A DNA stretch of 17,812 nt, from positions 1 through 17,812 of the forward strand of contig CAZJGG010000060.1 of NCBI GenBank assembly GCA_964545475.1. The letters run 5' to 3'. Below the pieces are notes generated by a model. The model was not told the origin of the DNA. It saw only the letters and a list, made by a program, of their open reading frames with translations, and searched no databases. Origin of the DNA: CAZJGG01 sp964545475. Lineage in GTDB: Bacteria; Bacillota; Clostridia; Lachnospirales; JAISER01. The translations under genes and the position numbers were made by a program. Position 1 is the stretch's first letter. Every line of letters starts with the position of its first letter. Positions 7,047 through 14,900 of the stretch are shown here, piece by piece.

Positions 7047-7846
7047 ATGAAAGAAATAGAATCAAACAAACATGCGTGGGGGCAGGTGCCAGCGGATCAT
7101 TATCAATCGTTCAAAAAATCGCTTGCCGAAGATAAGCACCATTTTAATCCATACATTCAAAACAAGCTTGGCGACCTAAAAGGCAAAAAAGTAATTAATT
7201 TACAGTGCAATACCGGTGCAGACACTATGTTATTGGCAAAAATGGCAGAGAGTGCTGTGGGCGTAGATTTAGTACCCAATAATATCCATTATGCTAAAAA
7301 ACTTGCCGATGATTTTAACGTTACTAATGCTAAATTTATTGAATCCGGTATTATGGAGTTCATGGAGAAACATAACGAGAAATATGACGTTGTGTTTGTT
7401 TCGGAAGGAGCAATCGGTTGGCTTCCATATTTGGAAAAATGGGGAAAAACAATACGTCACCTTCTGAAACAGGCATATTTCTGGATGTACACTATTGCAG
7501 GCTTAATCAATTCGCTTGCATCGGCAGGTCTACACATTGAGTATTTTAACGAGTTTAAAGAAAACATTTTTGATGCAGGAGGGCTGAATAATATGGGAAA
7601 CGGTCTGTATAATTACAGTTTTAATAAGAGCCTGTTTGGAATCTCCATTTCAGTGTCTTTTCGGCAAATTTTCCGAATCGCTGCGTCAGTGGCAAACGCC
7701 CATACTTCTTCTAGTATGAACGTTCACCACTTCCTTGCGATTCAAAAAATTTGCTCAAAAATCCACTAAAAGCGAGATTCCAAACAGGCTCTAACGACAA
7801 ATTCCCTATGTCATTTAGCCTGAAAGCGACTGGATACAACAAGTAG
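7047..7846 (+). pseudogene. Broken class I SAM-dependent methyltransferase (internal deletion plus element insertion)
   Basis: The N-terminal half is a normal class I methyltransferase: SNKHAWG start, KKVINLQCNTGADTMLLA as the SAM-binding motif I, AVGVDLVPNNI, and VFVSEGAIGWLP. After HLLK, where the family continues with a PGG-type strand and some 50-70 residues, the frame jumps to YTIAGLINSLASAGLHIEYF. This looks like an in-frame internal deletion. A 164-bp element then interrupts the gene at 7628, and the current frame runs into it, stopping at 7769. Removing the element and one TAA copy restores an ending FPMSFSLKATGYNK with a TAG stop at 7844-7846, which fits the family C-terminus. ATG 7047 is preferred over 7041 because AAGGGGG (7032-7038) is correctly spaced only for 7047. 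The substrate is unknown and the product is probably inactive. Confidence 0.8.
7628..7791 (-). mobile_element. 164-bp MITE-like palindromic element, copy 2
   Basis: This copy has the same length as the one at 2345-2508, in inverse orientation. Its 18-base ends, GAGCCTGTTTGGAATCTC and the exact complement, are perfect inverted repeats. TAA flanks both sides (7625-7627 and 7792-7794). A central hairpin (CATACT/AGTATG) replaces the differently sequenced hairpin of copy 1. It interrupts a methyltransferase gene. The peptide that the host frame reads through it (SFRQIFRIAAS and on) is not a real domain. Confidence 0.85.
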
Positions 7847-7860
7847 GCCTATTACACGTG

Positions 7861-8012
7861 CGTTTCATAAATGTAAATTTGTACAAACAATGTAGGGAAT
7901 GACCCCTGTGTCATTCCGATTTTAAAAGGATTGGTGACATTTTCGGAACGACACAGGGGTCGTTCCCTACGTTTTTAGATGTCATTTGTGCATATTGTCG
8001 GTTTATGAAACG
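7861..8012. repeat. Large nested palindrome between the broken methyltransferase and rpsF
   Basis: The inner arms GTAGGGAATGACCCC... (7892-7919) and their counterpart ...GGGGTCGTTCCCTAC (7943-7970) are complementary over 28 bases with only two mismatched positions. The outer arms CGTTTCATAAA (7861-7871) and TTTATGAAACG (8002-8012) are a perfect 11-base inverted pair. It is non-coding and its G+C-rich core stands out from the A/T-rich surroundings. It could be a second family of small mobile repeat or a strong RNA hairpin. It lies in the 363-base stretch 7792-8154, which has no intact gene. Confidence 0.75.
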
Positions 8013-8040
8013 AACGTTGGTTTAGGAACGTTGGCTTATT
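8013..8040. repeat. Short 14-bp tandem direct repeat
   Basis: GAACGTTGGTTTAG is followed at once by GAACGTTGGCTTAT, a 14-base period with two differences. It lies between the large palindrome and the rpsF promoter. It may be a remnant of the palindromic repeat or an upstream binding site. Confidence 0.4.
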
Positions 8041-8050
8041 AAAAAAACAG

Positions 8051-8079
8051 TTGCATTATTTTTTAAATTATGTTAACAT
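8051..8079 (+). promoter_or_regulatory. Probable promoter of rpsF-ssb-rpsR
   Basis: TTGCAT (8051-8056) and TAACAT (8074-8079) are separated by 17 bases in an A/T-rich stretch about 75 bases before rpsF. The match is moderate (4 of 6 in the -10 box), but this is the best candidate in the gap. Confidence 0.5.
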
Positions 8080-8154
8080 ATCATCTTGTATCAAGAATAG
8101 ATCCTTGCTCTTACACAGGTGAGGGCCACAGACCAGAAGGAGGTGTAGTTCTTT
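8080..8154 (+). promoter_or_regulatory. rpsF: rpsF leader, possible S6:S18 autoregulatory element
   Basis: The untranslated leader contains CTTG/CAAG short stems. Further down, TACAC near 8115 can pair with GTGTA overlapping the AAGGAGGTGTAG ribosome binding site just before the ATG. That would place the site in a closed structure. In many bacteria the S6:S18 complex binds the rpsF leader to repress its own operon. A match to that RNA family has not been tested here. Confidence 0.35.
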
Positions 8155-8442
8155 ATGAACAAATACGAATTAGCAGTTATTTTAAAGCCCGATTTGGACG
8201 AGGAAGCTCAAAAAGCTGAGTTTGGCAAAATTCACGAGCTTATAACACGTTTCGGAGGTACAATTGAAAAAGCCGACGAATGGGGCAAGCGTAGACTTGC
8301 TTACGAAATTAAGAAATATACGGAAGGTTTTTACAGCTTCATTTATTTCACTTCAGAGAGCAATGCTCCGGCAGAAGTTGAAAGCCGTATACGTATTATG
8401 GAAAACGTGTTACGCTATTTAATCATTAATCAGGAAGCTTAA
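8155..8442 (+). CDS. rpsF: 30S ribosomal protein S6
   Basis: This 95-residue protein has the S6 start MNKYELAVILKPDLDEE and the central block DEWGKRRLAYEIKKYTEGFYSFIYF, followed by the conserved region ending ENVLRYLIINQE. S6 binds 16S rRNA as a heterodimer with S18 in the small-subunit platform, and the S18 gene is two genes downstream. GGAGGTG lies before the ATG. The gap to ssb is 11 bases and its AAGGAGG starts at the rpsF stop codon, which suggests coupled translation. Confidence 0.96.
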   Translation: MNKYELAVILKPDLDEEAQKAEFGKIHELITRFGGTIEKADEWGKRRLAYEIKKYTEGFYSFIYFTSESNAPAEVESRIRIMENVLRYLIINQEA

Positions 8443-8453
8443 GGAGGCACGTC

Positions 8454-8897
8454 ATGAATAAAGTTATTTTATTAGGACGGCTTACGAGAGACCCAGAAGT
8501 AAGGTATTCTTCAAGTGCAGAGCCGGTTGCTGTTGCCCGTTACGGCATAGCAGTAAACAGGCGCTCCAAAAGGCAAGGCGAACCAGATGCAGACTTTTTT
8601 GATTGTGTTTGTTTCGGAAGAATTGCAGAGTTTGCAGAAAAATATTTCAGAAAAGGCTTAATGGTTGCCGTTTCTGGAAGATTGCAAAACAATACTTGGG
8701 AAGACAAGCAGACGGGGCAAAAACGCACTAGAGCTGAAGTTATCGTTGAGGAGCAGGATTTTGCTGAAAGCAAAGCTTCTTTTGAATCACGCAACCATGG
8801 TTCAAGTGATTCTTATGGGGAAACACCTGCTGCGCCTAGCGCACCAAGCGGATTTTCAGCTATTGCGGAAACTGTTGATGATGATTTACCGTTTTAA
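8454..8897 (+). CDS. ssb: Single-stranded DNA-binding protein
   Basis: This is a 147-residue SSB. The N-terminal OB fold (about 1-105) starts MNKVILLGRLTRDPEVRY and includes FFDCVCFGRIAEFAEKYFRKGLMVAVSGRLQ. A Ser/Ala/Pro-rich flexible linker follows, and the acidic tail DDDLPF recruits replication and repair partners. It coats single-stranded DNA as a tetramer. Its place between rpsF and rpsR is the standard Bacillota arrangement, so this is probably the housekeeping copy rather than a plasmid or competence paralogue. Confidence 0.96.
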   Translation: MNKVILLGRLTRDPEVRYSSSAEPVAVARYGIAVNRRSKRQGEPDADFFDCVCFGRIAEFAEKYFRKGLMVAVSGRLQNNTWEDKQTGQKRTRAEVIVEEQDFAESKASFESRNHGSSDSYGETPAAPSAPSGFSAIAETVDDDLPF

Positions 8898-8928
8898 TTT
8901 TGTCAAATAATAAAAAGGAGGGTTTTAA

Positions 8929-9159
8929 ATGATTCAAAAAAAGCGTGGTCGTAGAAAAAAACGTGTATGCGCTTATTGCGCAGATAAAATAAATGTAATT
9001 GATTACAAAGATGTAAGCAAATTAAAACGCTTTGTATCAGAACGAGGCAAAATATTGCCAAGAAGAATAACTGGCAATTGCGCTAAACATCAAAGAGCGT
9101 TAACAATATCAATTAAACGTGCAAGACATGTTGCACTTTTAGCGTTTACTCAAGAATAA
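8929..9159 (+). CDS. rpsR: 30S ribosomal protein S18 (zinc-motif form)
   Basis: This 76-residue S18 has a basic N-terminus and the S18 signature through DYKDVSKLKRFVSERGKILPRRITGNCAKHQR. C14, C17, C51 and H54 form a CxxC...CxxH set, so this is the Cys-containing (C+) form that can bind zinc. Some genomes hold a second Cys-less copy induced on zinc starvation; none is seen here. It is the last gene of the operon, with AAAAGGAGGG before the ATG and a terminator starting within 5 bases of the stop. Confidence 0.96.
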   Translation: MIQKKRGRRKKRVCAYCADKINVIDYKDVSKLKRFVSERGKILPRRITGNCAKHQRALTISIKRARHVALLAFTQE

Positions 9160-9163
9160 AATT

Positions 9164-9203
9164 AACCGCCCCCATTGTTTAAATGGGAGCGGTTTTATTT
9201 TTG
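9164..9203. terminator. Bidirectional terminator between rpsR and the convergent gene
   Basis: A stem pairs AACCGCCCCCATT with AATGGGAGCGGTT around a short loop. A T-rich tract follows on the plus strand, and a weaker one on the minus strand. The minus-strand gene ends at 9204, so it can serve both transcripts. Confidence 0.85.
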
Positions 9204-9635
9204 TTAACCCAAATACGACTTCAAGTTATCTATATTGCTTTCTTCTGTTTTTAAAAGCTTTTCACCTAATTTTAAAATATCCGAATCTGCATCCTTATAT
9301 TTTTTTAAGTTTTTAGTAGCATCAATTACTCCCATTGTGCTGCCTTGAATAAGCATTTCCGCAACCTTTTCCGGCGAATTGTCTTTCATTGTTTTAAACT
9401 CTATATTCATGTATGTTCCGACTTTTAACATTGTACTTATACCTTTTTCTGTTCTGCCATGTTCATTAAGCATCTTTGCCGCTTTACTTTTAATATTTTT
9501 ATACTCGTTTAATTGAGATTGAAGTTGCTTTGAAAATTTATCATCATCTACAATGCCTAAAAGCTGGTTTATTGTATCCGTCCCCATTTGAGTATTTTGG
9601 TATATATAATTTAACATTTCTGTATTTCCGTCCAT
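9204..9635 (-). CDS. Unrecognised small helical protein, conserved-looking in clostridia
   Basis: This 143-residue soluble protein is predicted to be almost all helical, with no signal peptide or membrane segment. It starts MDGNTEMLNYIYQNTQMG, and continues through a Lys/Glu/Asn-rich body containing AEMLIQGSTMGVIDATKNLKKYKD. The overall shape resembles four-helix, ferritin-like or stress-associated proteins seen in Lachnospiraceae-type genomes, but I cannot name a function. ATG 9635 is chosen over the upstream in-frame ATG (9698) because AAGGGGG (about 9643-9649) stands 7 bases before it and the longer version would overlap the preceding small ORF. It is preceded on the same strand by an ORF that repeats its EMLNY motif. 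Confidence 0.75.
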   Translation of the reverse strand: MDGNTEMLNYIYQNTQMGTDTINQLLGIVDDDKFSKQLQSQLNEYKNIKSKAAKMLNEHGRTEKGISTMLKVGTYMNIEFKTMKDNSPEKVAEMLIQGSTMGVIDATKNLKKYKDADSDILKLGEKLLKTEESNIDNLKSYLG

Positions 9636-9681
9636 TTTGCTTCCCCCTTGTTTGTTTAAAATATCTATATTTACACTAATT

Positions 9682-9858
9682 TCAAAAGTGCCGTACATTC
9701 ATATAATTTAAAAGTTCTTTTTTCCCATCTGTTTTATTTGCATTTTTATTAAAATTTGCGTTAAAATAATTTAACATCTCATTTTTACCGTCTGTTTTAT
9801 TTGCCTGTTTATTGAAATTTTTATTGAAGTAATTTAACATTTCCATGTTTTTATTCAT
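9682..9858 (-). CDS. 58-codon ORF with 21-residue tandem repeats related to the next gene
   Basis: The ORF has ATG at 9858, TGA at 9682-9684, and AGAGGTGG spaced correctly before the start. The product is two full copies of a 21-residue unit, EMLNYFNKNFNKQANKTDGK plus N, and a partial third (ELLNYMN). It is rich in Asn and Lys. The same EMLNY motif opens the protein encoded 46 bases downstream, so the ORF may have arisen by repeated duplication of that gene's 5' end. It has no Cys, no membrane segment and no recognisable domain. It could be a small expressed protein or a decaying duplicate; the good ribosome binding site favours translation. Confidence 0.5.
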   Translation of the reverse strand: MNKNMEMLNYFNKNFNKQANKTDGKNEMLNYFNANFNKNANKTDGKKELLNYMNVRHF

Positions 9859-9914
9859 TTGTCCACCTCTATATATTATTATTCACATTAAATTAAAATT
9901 AATTCGACAAAAAT

Positions 9915-9943
9915 TTGCATAGAATAAAATAATATGATAAAAT
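9915..9943 (+). promoter_or_regulatory. Probable promoter of the GH18 gene
   Basis: TTGCAT (9915-9920) and TAAAAT (9938-9943) are separated by exactly 17 bases, upstream of the gene at 10067. The -35 is part of the motif GACAAAAATTTGCAT, which recurs at 9997-10010. A leader of about 115 bases would follow. Confidence 0.5.
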
Positions 9944-10066
9944 TTATCACAAAACGTATAAAGCAACCACTGAATAAGCCCGATACGAAATTCTAGGACA
10001 AAATTTGCATCTGACTTAATCAGTCCTTACTAAAGCGTTTAATTTTATTATGAAAGGCGCAGTTAA

Positions 10067-11830
10067 ATGAATTGGGAACAGGATAATTACGATAAAATGA
10101 GAACCAGAAATAATCGAAAAAGAAAACAACACCAAACTATTTTAATAATAAGCCTTGTTACGCTAATATTAATGACGGCAGGTGGTTATGCCATCATATA
10201 TCGATTTATGCCGAATTCAACAATGGAATCCGTTTACGAACATATTACAGATTTAAGCGAAAAAAGCGTTAATACAATGCTTGATGGCAATTATTTAAAC
10301 CTTGAAAACAAGCCAATGATTAATGAAGGTGTAATTTATCTTCCAGCAGATTTTGTAAAAGAAGAATTTGACCCATACGTTTTTTGGGAACCGGAGGCGG
10401 ACAGGCTTACAATAACGACTTTAACAGAAGTTATTGCTATGCGCATTAAGGATTTAAGCTATTCTATAAATGATGAACCTGTTTCTCTTAATTTGCCTGT
10501 TTTAAAAGAAGGTGACATGGCGTACATCCCTCAAAGTTTTTTGCTGGAAATGTATAACATAAATATGCGTTACGAAGAAAAGTATAATATGGTTATCATT
10601 GACAAAAAAGACAAAGAGCTTAAAACATCTGAAATATTAAAAGACACCGAATTAAGGTTTGAACCAAATATTAAAAGTCCTATTGCTGAAGAACTTGTTT
10701 CTGGTGACGAATTTATTATATATGAAGAGGACGAGGAGTTTTCAAAAATACGTACCCAAACCGGTATTATAGGTTATGTCAAAAACAAATTTATTGGGGA
10801 AATAAAAATTATTGATCCCGTTTTTAAAGAAGCAGAGGAAACACCTTCGCAAGTTAAAAAAATAGACGGTAAAATTATATTGCTTTGGGACCAGGTTTTT
10901 GACGCTAAAAGTGCGGCAGACCCTAAAAAGCATTCCACTGTGCCTACTGTTAACGTTTTATCCCCTACATGGTTTAGCTTTGATGAAAATTCGGGTAATA
11001 TAAGCGATATTGTAAATATTGGAGATATTTCTTATGTGCAGGCAGCTCACAAAAATGGTTATCAAGTTTGGCCTTTAATTTCAGACAACTTTAACTCCAG
11101 TGTAAGCCATGAAATATTGTCAGTGTATGAAAACAGGCAGCATGTAATTAAACAAATTTTAGCCTTTGTAGCAATGTACGGAGTAGACGGCATAAACATC
11201 GACTTTGAGGCAGTTCCCCAAGCGGACGCACCTTATTATTTGCAATTTTTAAGAGAGCTTAACCCACCTCTAAAACAGCAGGGTGCAATTTTATCAGTAG
11301 ATATGTTTGTGCCTCTTTATACAAAATATTATAACAGAACGGAAGTAGGTAAGGTTGTGGACTACGTGTGCGTTATGGCATATGACGAGCATTACTCGGG
11401 ATCACCTACTACCGGGCCAGTGGCTTCTCTAGGCTTTGTTGAAGAAGGCATTTACGCAACACTTTCGGAAGTACCTAAAGAAAAAATACTTATGGGCTTG
11501 CCCTTCTATAACAGAGTTTGGTCTGAAAAAGAAAAAGACGGGCAAATTTCTTTTAAGAAGCAAGACACTACAATGAACTCTGCCTATAACGACTTTATTA
11601 AAAACGGAGTGAATTTTCAGTGGCTTTCAGATTTGGGTTATAATTACGGCGAATATAAAACAACAGAAAAGGGCGAAGAAATTACAAAAAAGGTATGGCT
11701 GGAAGACGAGAACTCCATACGTGAAAAACTTAAAATCGCCGTCAAATACGATGTAGCCGGCTTATGCTGTTGGAAACGTGGGCTCGAAAAAAGTAATGTA
11801 TGGGAATATATAAAGGATTATAAAGGATAA
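10067..11830 (+). CDS. Membrane-anchored GH18 glycoside hydrolase with SH3-like domain
   Basis: This is a 587-residue type II membrane protein. A basic cytoplasmic tail is followed by one membrane helix (about 24-45). An extracellular domain resembling the copper amine oxidase N-terminal fold spans about 80-195, with an SH3-like domain at about 195-245. The C-terminal catalytic barrel (about 265-587) carries the GH18 motif DGINIDFE at 374-381 with D379 and the catalytic acid E381, plus MAYDEHYSGSP and GLPFYNRVW. Enzymes of this make-up act on N-acetylglucosamine polymers, usually peptidoglycan, and include the YaaH/SleL spore cortex group. A wall or spore role is therefore likely, but no LysM repeats are present. 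It appears monocistronic. The start is supported by GAAAGG about 10 bases upstream. Confidence 0.85.
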   Translation: MNWEQDNYDKMRTRNNRKRKQHQTILIISLVTLILMTAGGYAIIYRFMPNSTMESVYEHITDLSEKSVNTMLDGNYLNLENKPMINEGVIYLPADFVKEEFDPYVFWEPEADRLTITTLTEVIAMRIKDLSYSINDEPVSLNLPVLKEGDMAYIPQSFLLEMYNINMRYEEKYNMVIIDKKDKELKTSEILKDTELRFEPNIKSPIAEELVSGDEFIIYEEDEEFSKIRTQTGIIGYVKNKFIGEIKIIDPVFKEAEETPSQVKKIDGKIILLWDQVFDAKSAADPKKHSTVPTVNVLSPTWFSFDENSGNISDIVNIGDISYVQAAHKNGYQVWPLISDNFNSSVSHEILSVYENRQHVIKQILAFVAMYGVDGINIDFEAVPQADAPYYLQFLRELNPPLKQQGAILSVDMFVPLYTKYYNRTEVGKVVDYVCVMAYDEHYSGSPTTGPVASLGFVEEGIYATLSEVPKEKILMGLPFYNRVWSEKEKDGQISFKKQDTTMNSAYNDFIKNGVNFQWLSDLGYNYGEYKTTEKGEEITKKVWLEDENSIREKLKIAVKYDVAGLCCWKRGLEKSNVWEYIKDYKG

Positions 11831-11855
11831 TTTGAAAGATTGTGCAAGTTTATGG

Positions 11856-11883
11856 TTTACTATTTATTTTTATATGTTATAAT
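11856..11883 (+). promoter_or_regulatory. Promoter of nifJ
   Basis: TTTACT (11856-11861) and a perfect TATAAT (11878-11883) are separated by 16 bases, about 110 bases before the nifJ ATG. The leader between them is A/T-rich, without a clear hairpin. Confidence 0.7.
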
Positions 11884-11991
11884 AACTTTGTATGATACTT
11901 ATTTTTTCATGCAACGCAAAATATTGTGTTTAAGATTGGCTTAAATCCAGTAATTTGCTTTGTGTATATATAACTTAGGAGGAATATTTAA

Positions 11992-14900
11992 ATGGCAAAG
12001 ACTAAGAAAACCATGGATGGTAACATGGCGGCTTCTTACGCTTCATACGCTTTTACTGAAGTAGCCGGAATTTACCCGATAACGCCATCTTCAAACATGG
12101 CTGAAAACGTTGATGAATGGGCTTCTGTTGGCAGAAAAAACATGCTTGGTCAGGAAGTAAAAGTTATCGAAATGCAGTCTGAAGCAGGGGCTGCAGGAAC
12201 TGTACACGGTTCTTTAGCTGCAGGTGCTTTGACTACTACTTACACAGCCTCTCAAGGCTTACTTCTTATGATTCCTAATATGTTTAAAATTGCCGGTGAG
12301 CTTTTACCAGGCGTTTTGCATGTTAGTGCTCGTGCTGTTGCAAGCCACGCTCTTTCTATCTTCGGAGACCATTCCGACGTTATGGCTTGCCGCCAAACAG
12401 GTTTTGCGCTTTTAGCTTCTTCAAGCGTTCAAGAAGTAATGGATTTAGGAGCAGTTGCTCATTTATCCGCAATTAAAGCAAGAGTGCCATTTCTCCACTT
12501 CTTTGACGGCTTCCGTACATCTCATGAAATTCAAAAAATTGAATGCTGGGATTATGACGACATGGCTAAACTTGTTGACTGGGACGCAGTTGACACTTTT
12601 AGAAGAAATGCATTAAACCCTGAACACCCTGTACTTAGAGGTACTGCTCAAAACCCAGACATTTTCTTCCAAGCAAGAGAAGCTTCTAACAAATTTTATG
12701 AAGAAGCTCCAAACGTTGTTGAGCAATATATGGCTGAAATTAACAAATTAACAGGTAGAGAATATAAGCTTTTCAACTATTACGGTGCGGCAGACGCAGA
12801 CAGAGTTATAGTTGCTATGGGCTCTTTTTGCGACCTTGCAAGAGAAGCTATTGATTATTTAATTTCTAAAGGCGAAAAAGTAGGTTTGGTTAACGTTCAT
12901 TTGTTCAGACCATTTTCTGTTAAACGCTTTTTGGAAGCAATCCCAGCAAGCGCAAAGAAAATTTGCGTTTTAGACAGAACTAAAGAACCAGGCGCTCTTG
13001 GCGAGCCATTATACCAAGATGTTTGCACAGCTTATTTTGAAAGAAATACTGATATGCCAATAATTGTAGGCGGACGTTATGGCTTAGGCTCTAAAGACGT
13101 TACACCTGCTCAAGTTATAGCAGTTTATGACAACATGAAGCTTGACAAACCACGCAACCACTTTACAGTTGGTATCGTAGACGACGTTACAAACCTTTCT
13201 CTTGAAGTTGGTCCATACGTTGATACTTGCCCTGAAGGCACAATCAGCTGCAAATTCTGGGGCTTAGGTTCAGACGGTACTGTTGGTGCAAACAAAAACT
13301 CCATTAAAATTATCGGCGACCATACAAACATGTATGTTCAAGCTTATTTCGCATATGACTCTAAAAAATCCGGCGGCATAACTCAATCTCACTTACGTTT
13401 CGGTAAAAAAGAAATTCATTCTCCTTACCTTGTTTCAAGTGCGGACTTTGTTGCTTGCCACAATCCTTCTTATATTGACAAATACGACATGGTTTCAGAC
13501 CTTAAAGACGGCGGCACATTCTTATTAAACTGCATCTGGTCTGATAGTGAACTCGAAGAAAAACTTCCTGCAACAATGAAGAGACAGTTAGCAGAAAAGA
13601 ATATTAAATTCTATACAATCGATGGCACAACAATTGCTAAAGAATTAGGTCTTGGCAACCGCATTAACACAGTGCTTCAAGCGGCGTTTTTCAACCTTGC
13701 TAAAATCATTCCTATTGACGAAGCTGTTGGTTACATGAAAGACACAATTGTTAAATCTTACGGCAAAAAAGGCGAAAACGTTGTAAAAATGAATCAAGAT
13801 GCTGTTGATGCAGGTCTTAAAGGCGCTAAAGAGGTTAAAATCCCTGAAAGCTGGAAAAACGCTGTTGCAACAGAAGAAGTTTACGATACAACTAAAGACG
13901 TTCAAGGCTGCGATGCTCTTAAGAAATTCGTTAAAGACGTTGTTATCCCAATGAACGCACAAAAAGGTCAAGACCTTCCGGTAAGCACGTTCGTTGGCAG
14001 AGAAGACGGTACATTCCCTCAAGGAACATCTGCGTTTGAAAAACGTGGTATTGCAGTAGATGTTCCTAAATGGATTATTGAAAACTGTATTCAATGTAAC
14101 CAATGTTCTTATGTTTGTCCTCATGCGACAGTTCGTCCTTATCTCTTAGATGAAAACGAAGCTAAAAACGCTCCGGAAACATTTAAGACAAAACAAGCTG
14201 TCGGCAAAGGTCTTGAAAAATATCAATACAGAATTCAAATCGATCCATTGGATTGTACAGGCTGCGGCAACTGTGCACAAGTTTGCCCTGCTAAAGAAAA
14301 AGCTCTTATTATGCAACCAATTGAAAGCCAAATGGAACAAATGCCTAACTGGTATTTCGCTTCCACAATTACAGATAAACAAGATGTAGGCAAACCAGAA
14401 GGTAATGTAAAACAAAGCCAGTTTGTTCGTCCTCTTCTTGAGTTCTCCGGCGCTTGCGCAGGCTGCGGCGAAACACCTTACGCTAAGCTTGTAACACAAT
14501 TATACGGCGATAGAATGTATATTGCAAACGCTACAGGCTGTTCTTCAATCTGGGGCGGCAGTGCGCCTTCAACTCCTTATACGGTTAACGCAAAAGGTCA
14601 AGGTCCTGCATGGGCTAACTCCTTATTTGAAGACAATGCTGAATTTGGTTTCGGTATGTTCTTAGGCGTAAAACAAATAAGAGAAGGTCTTAAACTTAAA
14701 GTTGAAAAACTCATTGGCTTATCTGGAAACAGCGAAGCTAAAGCAGTTATGCAAAAATGGCTTGATACAATGTTCGACGGCGAAGCTTCTAAAGAAGCAT
14801 CTGCTGAACTTGTAAAAGCTTTAGAAGCTTGCAGCTGCGGCGGAGAAGCAGAAGCTTTAGCAAAAAATATTTTAAAAGACAAAGACCACTTTGTTAAAAA

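Noticed and set aside
13645..14124. Long 159-codon open frame on the minus strand
   Set aside because: It lies wholly inside nifJ, whose family match is continuous, and has no ribosome binding site or recognisable domain. It is a shadow frame.
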